DNA from: Camellia lanceoleosa
Taxonomy: Eukaryota > Streptophyta > Magnoliopsida > Ericales > Theaceae
NCBI GenBank assembly: GCA_025200525.1
Contig: JANUSC010000052.1
Span: forward strand, 806,001 to 870,000
Reading direction: 5' to 3'
DNA: 64,000 bases
A program made the position numbers and the translations under genes. Shown piece after piece: positions 55,991-64,000 of this stretch. The notes under the pieces were generated by a model. It saw nothing but the letters and a program-made list of their open reading frames with translations. It had not been told where the DNA came from and searched no databases. The stretch's first letter is position 1. Each line of letters begins with the position of its first letter.

Positions 55991-56230
55991 GGGCTGGACA
56001 ATTGTCATCTGACTTTTGACGTTTTGGGATTACTGACGTTGCCTCGGGAGAGTTGCATACATTGAAGGATAAATGGGGCGGGTGCACGCTAGAGGCCTTA
56101 CTTATTTCCATTCAGGCAACTTGGGAGGGACGAAGATTGGCTGAATTTAGACGCCGCAATAAGTCGTAGTAGCGAGCCTATGCGTACAGGAAGAAGAACG
56201 TCCAAGGATCGGGAAACACAGCAGCCCCTT
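55991..56230. other. junction segment of unknown origin
   Basis: The plus strand can be read WGGCTLEALLISIQATWEG then RRLAEFRRRNKS. The minus strand (56178-56280) continues the integrase frame as AENFPIVACPLEVICFDEKG, which is unlike integrase. I do not recognise either reading. The true right edge of the foreign segment is between about 56160 and 56280. Confidence 0.4.
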
Positions 56231-56280
56231 TCTCGTCAAAACAGATCACCTCGAGAGGACAGGCAACAATAGGGAAATTC

Positions 56281-56570
56281 TCCGCGATCACATCAATTCC
56301 CCAGACTGAAAATGGCCATGGCGAAGTCATGTTGTACAGCTTCGACGACGGAATGTTCATGTGATTTGCATGAATTTGACATTTGTGGCATCGCCGAACA
56401 AAACCGATACAATCCTCATCCATGGTGGACCAGTAGTAACCCTTTCTGAGGATTTTCTGTGCTAGCATTACTCCGTTCATATGCGCACCGCATTCCTCTC
56501 CATGGATGGCCTCCATTAGGCGCTTCGATTCTTCAACATCGACACACAGCTTATGCATTCCTAGATGACC
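56281..56570 (-). pseudogene. E2 integrase, N-terminal part
   Basis: KLCVDVEESKRLMEAIHGEE, CGAHMNGVMLAQKILRKGYY and CHKCQIHANHMNIP give the His-His-Cys-Cys zinc finger. SPWPFSVWGIDVI carries the first catalytic Asp, after which homology to E1 ends. About 75 residues of the core are absent between here and 53046. Confidence 0.82.
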
Positions 56571-57150
56571 TCACTTATACAGCTTACCCCCACGGATGAT
56601 GAACTGAACGGCCATTCTTCTAATTGCCCTTTTATCCTTGGCATTTACCTCTGGCGGGTATGCTTCTTTCTCCAAGAAATTCCAAATGTCGTAGTACCAG
56701 GGGTTTTCGTCCTGAACTTCATCTATAGCAGCAATCGACTCGTAAGCTGGCGCAAATTTTTGGTCAATGATGACTGGACGCATCCGGACTCCAAACGGGA
56801 TGTCTATCATGGAAGATAGAGTTGCTAAAGAATCTGCGAACCTGTTGTTCTCTCTTAGTAGATGAGCAAAGTTTAGCTTCTCAAACCAAGGAATTAACAA
56901 ATCCAAGGTCTGGTGATACATCATCATCTTTTCTTCTTTGACCGTCCAGTCTCCTTTTGCTTGAGACACAACAAGGTTCGAGTTCCCAATGACGTCCAAC
57001 CGTCTTGCCCCTAGTTCCAGGGCTGCTTCTAGACCGGCAATGCATGCCTCATATTCTTCTTTGTTGTTCGAGACTTTGAATTGGAGTTTGAAGGCTAGAA
57101 GGATACAGGAATTGTCGGGTGCTATTAGCAACACCCCTATCCCATACCTC
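56571..57150 (-). pseudogene. E2 archaeal-type RNase H
   Basis: RYGIGVLLIAPDNSCILLAF, SNNKEEYEACIAGLEAALEL, LDVIGNSNLVVSQ and ENNRFADSLATL. The N-terminal strand with the first Asp (YFDRASN in E1) is deleted, and the Asp of GDSN is Asn, so two of the four catalytic positions are gone. It runs on into the linker before integrase (GGKLYK). Confidence 0.83.
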
Positions 57151-58720
57151 GATGTGCAAAATGGCTTCATCTGGAAATAAGTACTCGACGGCTTCACCCC
57201 CTTTCACTGGATGATCGGCTAAGAATTCTGCTACTGCTCTTCTCTTCACTGACTTGCGCGTTACATATTTCAGATCAAATTCGGAGAGCAACAGCAACCA
57301 ATGAGCTAGCCTACCCGTAAGTGTTGGTTTCTCAAAAAGATATTTGATGGGATCGAGTGTGAAACCAACATTACGGAGTGAGCTAACAAGTAGTGCTGCA
57401 GCTTCCTGGTAGCCCATACCAAAGCTAAGCAAGCCTTCTCCAATGGCGTGTAGCGAGTCTCATACTCTAGCATCTTCTTGCTCAGATAGTAGATGGTTCT
57501 TTCCACTTTGTCCTCTGATTCTTGCGCGAGCATACAACCCATTGTAGTCTCCGTCACTGAAAGGTACAATATCAACGGTTTCCCTGGCTCTGGTGGTGAC
57601 AACATGGGCGGGTTCTGTAAATATTCCTTGATCTGTTCAAAAGCAGCTTGGCATCAGCCGTCCCATTGGAATTTCTTTCCTTTCTTCAAGAGGCATAAAA
57701 GTGGTTCACAAGTCAAGGTTAATTTTGAGATAAACCGTCTTATGAATTGCACTTTACCTAGAAAGCCTCGCACTTCCTTTTCAGTCCTTGGTGGGGGCAT
57801 TTCTAGGATGTCCTTGATTTTGGAAGGGTTGACTTCGATGCCTCTCTGTGTAATTAGAAACCCCAGCATTTTTCCCGCTGTAACATCGAACGTACATTTC
57901 TGAGGATTCAGCCGCAACCGAAATTCTCTGATCCTTTGAAAGAACTTTTGCAAGGCGGTGTAGTGGCCCTCTCTTTCTTTGGACTTGACAATCATGTCGT
58001 CCACATACACCTCAACCTCTTTGTGGATCATGTCATGCAATATTGTGGTCGCGGCCCGTTGATAAGTAGCTCCAGCATTCTTCAGCCTAAACGGCATTAC
58101 TCTGTAGCAGTATGTCCCACACGAGGTGGTGAATGCAGTCTTTTCCCGGTCTTCTGGTGCCATCACTATCTGATTGTACCTTGAGAAGCCATCCATGAAT
58201 GAAAGCAAAACGTGCCCCGCTGTGAAGTCCACTAACTCATCAATATACGGCAAGGGAAAGTCGTCCTTCGGACTGGCTCTGTTCAAATCCCTGAAATCCA
58301 CGCATACCTGGATCCTACCGTCCTTCTTCGGTACTGGAACAATGTTGGCCAACCAATCGGGTATTCAGATACCAGCAGGAAGCCTGCGTCGATTTGCTTG
58401 GTGACCTCTTCCTTAATCTTGAGAGCCCAGTCCGGGCGGATCCTCTTGAGTTTCTGTTTGACAGGTCGGGCCTCGGGGTCAAAGGGGATCCGGAACTGTA
58501 CAATCTCAGGATCGATCCCAGGCATGTCTTCGTAGGATCACACGAAAACATCTTTGAAATCTTTTAATGAAGCGACTAAGCGCTCGCGTTCCTCTGAAGA
58601 CAATGTGGACCCGATCTGGACCAGCCGCGGGTCCTCCTCAGTACTAATATTCACGGTAGTGATTTCATCCATTAGGGGTTTAACAAATCTCTCTTGCTTT
58701 TGTTCAATTAAGCGTTGCAA
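57151..58720 (-). pseudogene. E2 reverse transcriptase and Ty3-type RNase H
   Basis: This is the best preserved pol part in the window. 57654-58352 is open and contains DGRIQVCVDFRDLNRASPKD, FMDGFSRYNQIVMAPEDREK, YCYRVMPFRLKNAGATYQRA, EVYVDDMIVKS and VRGFLGKVQFIRRFISKLT. A frameshift near 58355 and a TGA for Trp (before SYEDMPGIDPEI, about 58537) break it upstream. RNase H (57150-57605) reads LYLSVTETTMGCMLAQES and YYLSKKMLEYETRYTPLEKA, with a small insertion and frame change near 57350. Confidence 0.88.
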
Positions 58721-58732
58721 AACCGGAGGAAT

Positions 58733-59236
58733 TTATTCCTCGTCGCTTTCATCAAAATTTTGAAAGTCTAAGTTAATGCAACAAATCAAGGGCACAGAAA
58801 AGTACTCAGAAATCACAGTTACTTGATTCTCATTAAGCACATCCAAATCATCCGATTCCTCGGTTACAACAGACTCGAAAGAGAAAGAAAAAGACAACCT
58901 GGACAAGACTGTGGCATCCGGGTTATCATCCCCAGGATTACCAAACTCAGACTCAGTCGAGCTGGAACCTGATTTCGACTTACAAGACTCGGTGGAATCA
59001 AATTCCGGCTCACTACCTGACCCGATGCTGCTGGACAAAAATCCCTCTTCATATTGCCAAGTGAGAGAGGGTGCGATAGATGCATCCAAAATAGTTGCTG
59101 GTAGGCCCACAGCCGTTTCATTCCCAATCATGGAAACCGAGGAGTTATCCCTCAAGCACTTATGGTCGATCGAAGGATCTGAAAGTAGACATGCCAATGC
59201 TATCCCCATTTCAATTTCAGCGCCCTCGGAGTCCAC
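58733..59236 (-). pseudogene. E2 acidic Ser-rich spacer between protease and reverse transcriptase
   Basis: 167 residues, for example SGSEPEFDSTESCKSKSGSS and SFSFESVVTEESDDLDVLNE. It is equivalent to E1 35214-35789 with recognisable alignment. No domain; probably a disordered linker. Confidence 0.6.
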
Positions 59237-59245
59237 TGCCTTATA

Positions 59246-59938
59246 CTACTCAACCTCAGCCGATGGGTCTGTCTGCTCTTCGGCAATGTCATCCCCAGAT
59301 AATGGTAGGTCGAAGAAGATCTCAAAACCTGGCACGCGCTTCCTCTTCGCGTTCAGCCACGGCTTTGGGAAGCCACAAAACGGAAAGTCCTCTCCCTCCC
59401 GAACGAAACGTCCGTTTAGGGTACCCTGAATGGACCAGTGCATTAAGTCAAAAGGCTTCCCCGCCTTCTTTGCTCTGGCTCTCCCAGCCACTTCCTTTCC
59501 CTTTGTTATCCAATCTTCTTTGGTAGGCAGATAACCTAATCTAAAGGTATGAGGGTTATGTGGCACTTCAGCCAATGCTACGATGCCCTTCCTGCCGCTC
59601 CTTCCTAATCCCATCCCGAGGATGTGTTGTAGCTTGTTCATGAGGTATACAGATTGAGCACTGACATGCACTCCCTCATTAACAGCCATGATGTTTTGCA
59701 CCACCCGAGCCTCAGCTAAGGCAAAACCTGACAGAAACATGTCCTCCATGCCGTGCTCAATTTCTAGGACTGGTGTAGATACCTCCGGAGGTGGATGGAT
59801 TGATGAATTCCCGAAAACATTGGCTACTCCCTTTCCATAGGGGTATTTCACCATCTGATGCAAAGTGGAAGAGACTGCCTTTACTTGGTGCAACCATGGC
59901 CGCCCCAAGAGTAGATTAAAGGTTGCAGAAACGTCCAA
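59246..59938 (-). pseudogene. E2 protease C-terminal part with G-patch-like segment
   Basis: The frame starts in the protease (ATFNLLLGRPWLHQVKAVSS), continues through an acidic loop, then NKLQHILGMGLGRSGRKGIV and TFRLGYLPTKEDWITKGKEV. The glycine pattern GMGLGRSG resembles a G-patch. It remains open longer than the E1 copy, to the end of the basic WLNAKRKRVPGFEIFFDLP stretch. Confidence 0.65.
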
Positions 59939-59974
59939 GACATGGAATTCAATGTTGTGTTGTCCTGGACCAAC

Positions 59975-60349
59975 CTAGGTCTGAATTTTGACAGTCCTCA
60001 TCACCTCCGTGCTGGTGTTATCATAGGCTCTGATCACTTGAGTAGTCGGCACGAAGTCCGCGGGCTTTAACCCGATTGCATATGCCATCCTTGACGGGCA
60101 CACATTAATGGCGGATCCCGTGTTGACAAGAACCACTGGCACCCACTTGTCTCTACATTCCACAGAGATGTAGAGGGGTTTGTTATGATTTGCGCCCTCA
60201 GGCGGCAGTTCTTTGTCCGAAAAGGTTAACGTCGGGGAACCTCCTCCCGGAAAGGCCAGTCCAACTAGCTGCTCTGGTGTGGTATCTATAGAAAGTTTAG
60301 CCTTGTCCATAGCAGATAGGACTGCCTGTCTGTGCACTCGTGATGCCAT
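59975..60349 (-). pseudogene. E2 aspartic protease, N-terminal part
   Basis: MASRVHRQAVLSAMDKAKLS, TTPEQLVGLAFPGGGSPTLT and VPVVLVNTGSAINVCPS. The catalytic Asp of DTG is Asn here, so the enzyme would be inactive; E1 keeps DTG. A stop at 59975 separates it from the C-terminal part. E2 lacks the AT microsatellite found in E1. Confidence 0.85.
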
Positions 60350-60418
60350 AAGCAGTCCCCAGATGGAGATGTCTGCTTGTATCTTTTTCAGCTGCTTCAG
60401 TACAGCTTTTTCTTCAAT

Positions 60419-61257
60419 CTACTTCTCTTTCTGCTTTTCAGTTTCTTTATCCTTCCCAGATGCCTCTGGTTGGTCCAGGTGCGAGGGCTTGAAATACCGC
60501 CCGCTTCTTGTCATGTGATCAACCTCATCGAGATACCAAGTGTCGTCTGGTTGATTGCTCCCCCAATCTTCGTCTGTGTGGGCAAGACATAAATCATCGT
60601 CTTCCCAACATATTCCGTTGGCATTCAAAAAGCACCTGTCTAGCTCCGGCATGATTGTATTCGCAACACTTTCAGCCCACATGCTCACAACATCTTCTGT
60701 CCTTGCGCCCACAGCATTTTCAATCCCCTCATGGGTTTTGGTTTTCCCGGTTCTCTCAAAACCCTGTTGTTCCACTAACGTCGTATGTTCATTGTTGCTT
60801 TCCTCAGATTCTGAGCGAAATTCTTCGTACCGGCGCTCTCCGGCAATGTACTCTGACTTCTGGCCCTTCCGACCACAACTGATACCCTCGCCCCTGCCGG
60901 GCCCTGTTGGAACTCTACAACATCCAGTTGATCATCCAGCCATCCAGTAGCCTCTGCCGATTCCTCATACTCAAACCAGTTGACTGCCGCATCCCTTGAT
61001 TCTTGGTCATTGAAAAACTGGAGTTTGGCAAAGTCCCCCTCTACGGCCGTTAAATCCTCTGTCCCCTGCTCAAATCCATCCCCTTGGATCACACACAGTT
61101 CTACTTTCTCTGGCAATTCTACACTTGGTTCAGACTGGCCTGTTGACATAATGTAATAGCTCCGATCGTAGGCTTCCCCAGCAAAATTCCCAGACTGCTC
61201 AAACCCTGACTTAACAGTTCCATCCTCCTCTATACTTTCTTCAACAGCCACCACCAC
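60419..61257 (-). pseudogene. E2 acidic spacer between gag and protease
   Basis: Two frames (60775-61257 and 60419-60775) are acidic, with HTDEDWGSNQPDDTWYLDEV and HMTRSGRYFKPSHLDQPEAS shared with E1. It ends in a charged KDKETEKQKEK tail. No domain recognised. Confidence 0.6.
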
Positions 61258-61266
61258 TAGCTCAGG

Positions 61267-63057
61267 TTAGGTTGTGGAGATGTCCATCATGCACAAAAGG
61301 TCAGTGCAATCGGGAAGGAGCACCTTCGGCTTAGGTAGATGGGAAGGAGTGATATAGCTACTAGGATCGTAAGACACGACCCTAGTCTGGATAAAGTTAA
61401 TTCTTTTGGGAGGTGGAGCTTGGTTGTGTGTAGGGAGTGGGTTGGTTGTGACATTGGGTCTTTCTGGTGGCAAAATCACCTGTTTGTCAACGAGATCTTG
61501 AATCTCGTGACGCAACCTGAAACATTGGTCGGCGTCATGACCATGTTGCTGGTGATATGCACAATATTTGGCTGGGTTGTGGGTGGGGGGTAGTGGATTT
61601 GGTAACGGCCTCGGCTCCAGGGGTGTTAGATGTCCTTTTCTGATTAAGACCCCTAGAGCCTTGGACAGGGGCATGTACAATGGAGTGAAGGTTCTTTGGC
61701 CTCTGGGTTGGTATTTAGTGGTCTATGTATTGCTTCCGGATACACCGGAGAAGGGTGTGGCTGCCATGGGTCTTGGAAGGGGAGGGGAAATGGTGGCGAC
61801 CGTGCTTACCTCTGAAGTTCTTGCTGTTGCAGCGCCACTCGGGCCTGCATTATTGTTGTGGTTAAAGGTTCTTCAAGGTTGCTCTCTGTCTTGGTCAATC
61901 AGACCCTGTTTCATTGCATCTTCGATTTGTACCCCCATCTCGTGTAGATCGAAAAAGGTGGGGAAGGGGAGCACAATCATTTTTTGCATCAGTTTTGGCT
62001 GGAGATTGCGCACAATCATCCTGATCTGATCCTTATCGGTGGGCCTTAAAGTCATCATTGAGGCCTTCGCCCTCCACCGGGTCACAAAATCTGAGAAGCT
62101 CTCTTTGGGCTCTTGCCTTGTTGTTTCGAGATCACGAGTTGTAATCTCAATTTGGGTGTTGTAAGAGTATTGTGTAACAAAGGCCTCGGCCATTTCATCC
62201 CAACTCTGATTGGCATCATCCTCCAACTTCGCATACTAGATAGCGGCTACACCCAACAGGGTCCGGCCAAATAGCGAAAGCTTTTGGGGTCTAGTGAGGC
62301 CCATTGGTCGTAATATATTTGAGAATAGCCGGAGGTGGACCATGGGATCACCAGATCCGTCGAAGCGATTGATCTGCGACATTTTGAATCTATCCGGTAG
62401 CGTCACAGCTACATCGGTATATCCATCCTCGATATCTGGGATAGCTTTTAGCCCCTGGGATTTTTTGAATAGCTTCTTGAGCTTACTCAATTTCAGTGCT
62501 GTAGGGTCCACTTCAAACTCAAAAGGAGAGTCCAGGTGGTTGACGGGTGTATGTACCTTGGACAGTTGAGGCGGGAGTGGGGGCGGAGCTGGCCCCATTG
62601 GAAGGTATGTGTCCTCCTGGATGTTCTGGACATTTGGCAAGGTGTTTTGGATGTTTGGCAGGACATTCTGGGTAGTTGGTGTCTGCTCGGGTACTGGGAC
62701 CCCTGGTGGGGGAGGAACTGGATGTGAGGCAGATGCTCCGGCTTGCTACTGTAGCCGAGTAATTAGTTCCGCCTGCTGGGCCATGATTGTGGCCTGCTGT
62801 TTAGAGAACTCTGCTTGGCGGACGGCGTCCTCCTGCATCTGTTTCATACTCTCTTGGAGTTGGCGCATCATTTCTTCCATTCCGGCCATATTCTGCTGGT
62901 CCTGCTGACTGACTGGTATGTGTATTTCTATGGCAGAAACTGAGACCTCAGCCCGACTGTTCACTGCTAGGGTAGACCACTGCTCTGGTAACCTCTGCTC
63001 AGACACACTACGCTTTCTCGGCCTTCTTCTGACAACTGGGGATAGAGAATGGAACAC
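61267..63057 (-). pseudogene. E2 gag
   Basis: The start MFHSLSPVVRRRPRKRSVSE at 63057 has the same context as E1 39402. A Gln-rich coiled coil (MEEMMRQLQESMKQMQEDAV) ends in a TAG. A Pro-rich stretch and RFDGSGDPMVHLRLFSNILR follow (62236-62640), then the gag domain QSWDEMAEAFVTQYSYNTQI ... FSDFVTRWRAKASMMTLRPT (61873-62226). The zinc finger KYCAYHQQHGHDADQCFRLR (61267-61680) keeps its Cys and His. There are only a few stops, so this is the best gag copy here. Confidence 0.85.
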
Positions 63058-63848
63058 TGGCTGTCCGTCAACCAGATCCTCAGATCGATTGAGCCAACGA
63101 CCTCTTGTCCAAAGTGCTTGGGGAATATCTGCTGGGTCGGAAGCAATTGTGCTAAAACTGTCCTAGCAAAAAGATAAATAAAGCAATAAGGAAATAAATA
63201 ACCAGATAAACAAACAGTATAACAGCTTAAAATAAATACACAACACACAGCTGGGCATAACAACACACGGTCGATAAGCTGAATATACACTGTCCTCAAA
63301 CACTGATCACTATCCCTGAATCACTGTCCCCCAAGACTAAATTTGATACCCGCAGATAACTGATTCTCAAACACTGACTGATGCCTGCAGGCCTAATGCC
63401 CAGACTTGCAAACTGATACATGCATTTCCCTGTAGAGACGCACTCTAAAAGCACATAACAGATAAGTGAGAGCCAAAACACCCTTATGTTGGGGGTAAGG
63501 TTTCCCTGTCCTATTTTTTCAGGAGCTAGGGTTTCACTACACACGCAGTGGTTTCAAACAACCTATATCGGGTAAGCAACCTGTCCTAGCTTGGAATGGT
63601 CACTATAGATTCCGAATATGCACTAGGTCGAATGGTCAAAAGGGTGCCTCGATAAAACCGGGGTTTGTGTTCCCATACTAGGAGAGCCCGTAACCGGTAA
63701 GCCTTATGGCACGCAGCCTCTGGCAAACCGCTCAGGAATAGCAGATGGCAAACACGGTGTCCTAGGCGCACCAATGCAAATGCAATGCAAAGAAACACAC
63801 AGGTGTAGTCAAAACCAGATATCATGAGTTCGAGTCAAGTTCTCTAAA
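63058..63848 (-). other. E2 leader between primer site and gag
   Basis: No conserved frame. It shares short blocks with the E1 leader, including GGAGAGCCCGTAACCGG-like and AGCTAGGGTTTCAC sequences. The weak hairpin at about 63510-63530 matches the E1 hairpin position. Confidence 0.5.
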
Positions 63849-63866
63849 TCCCCAGCAGAGTCGCCA
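63849..63866 (-). promoter_or_regulatory. primer-binding site of E2, tRNA-Arg type
   Basis: The minus strand reads TGGCGACTCTGCTGGGGA, separated by GTTTC from the LTR end CTACA. Confidence 0.82.
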
Positions 63867-63871
63867 GAAAC

Positions 63872-64000
63872 TGTAGACGTCCCCGAACGCCCCGGGAGGG
63901 ATGAAGTCCCGTTCTGTTCATTTTTGGGCTCACTATAGTTCAGGACTCAATTTGTCACGGTTCTTAATCTGAACCAAAGAGTCCAAATCCGGCAAATCGT
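63872..64000 (-). repeat. start of the E2 right-hand (5') LTR, cut by the window edge
   Basis: It starts TGTAGACGTCCCCGAACG after the primer site. Only short blocks (GGTTCT.AATCT, CAAAGAGTCC, AATCCGGCAAATC) match the E1 LTRs or the left E2 LTR, so this belongs to a different subfamily from the left LTR. Confidence 0.75.

Larger units (their letters stand above)
14324..64000 (-). mobile_element. E2: Tat-lineage Ty3/gypsy element, interrupted by E1 and open at the right edge
   Basis: E2 consists of its left LTR in two pieces (14324-14828 and 43578-45269), an internal region (45270-63871) and the first 129 bp of a right LTR. It reads on the minus strand from primer site (63849-63866) and gag to integrase. 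Two plus-strand antisense genes follow, then a polypurine tract and the left LTR. Its left end interrupts the E3 integrase after ATTAG (14319-14323), the presumed target duplication. The left and right LTR ends are only distantly similar, and the integrase is broken by a foreign 3.2-kb segment, so E2 may be recombinant rather than one clean insertion. Confidence 0.75.

Noticed and set aside
1..64000. tRNA, rRNA or other RNA genes
   Set aside because: Only primer-binding sites that match tRNA ends were seen; no full tRNA fold or rRNA segment was recognised by eye.

Overview
The window is a piece of plant nuclear DNA, most likely from a dicot. It is AT-rich and made almost entirely of transposable elements. 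I see no host gene, rRNA, tRNA or organellar gene that I would defend. The plant assignment rests on the element types: Ty3/gypsy elements of the Tat and chromovirus lineages, a FAR1/OTU-type Mutator-like (MULE) transposase, and plant-only domains (plant mobile domain, Transposase_28, DUF7745-like). The species cannot be named from this.

Layout, left to right. 1-519 is the 3' end of an LTR that cuts a Transposase_28 reading frame (520-759, minus). That frame lies antisense next to the 3' LTR (1157-1579) of an older element. 1580-6014 is AT-rich and gene-free, with local tandem duplications and a MITE candidate. 6015-6277 is a palindromic MITE with a near-perfect 9-bp target duplication. 6786-7316 is a broken MULE (FAR1-type N-terminus joined to an OTU protease fragment).

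The MULE is interrupted at 7316/7317 by E3, a plus-strand Tekay-like gypsy element (7317-14323). E3 is cut at 14323/14324 by E2, a minus-strand Tat-lineage element that runs off the right edge. Inside the 3' LTR of E2 sits a complete relative, E1 (14829-43577), with a perfect 5-bp duplication GTACC (14824-14828 and 43578-43582). A tandem array inside E1 carries a solo LTR of the same family (18703-25362), and that carries a chromovirus-type solo LTR (21096-23642, duplication AATCC/AACCC). The nest is six levels deep: MULE, E3, E2, E1, solo LTR, solo LTR.

E1 and E2 share one plan, read on the minus strand: 5' LTR, tRNA-Arg-type primer site, gag, acidic spacer, protease, G-patch-like segment, spacer, reverse transcriptase, RNase H, a second archaeal-type RNase H, integrase, then an antisense block before the polypurine tract and 3' LTR. 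The antisense block holds two plus-strand genes with introns: a plant-mobile-domain (PMD) gene and a DUF7745-like gene. In E2 a fragment of a third antisense gene type, Transposase_28, also with introns, replaces part of the integrase. All frames carry stops or frameshifts, many of them TGG to TGA or TAG, so the copies look dead.

The most interesting signals are: (1) intron-bearing antisense genes inside a retrotransposon; (2) a GGCC-rich palindromic repeat upstream of the TATA boxes of both the LTR promoter and the antisense genes; (3) a conserved stem-loop (TGCCTACGTATC ... CGTAG) flanking the antisense block on both sides in both elements; (4) the mismatch between the two ends of E2, which suggests that it is recombinant.
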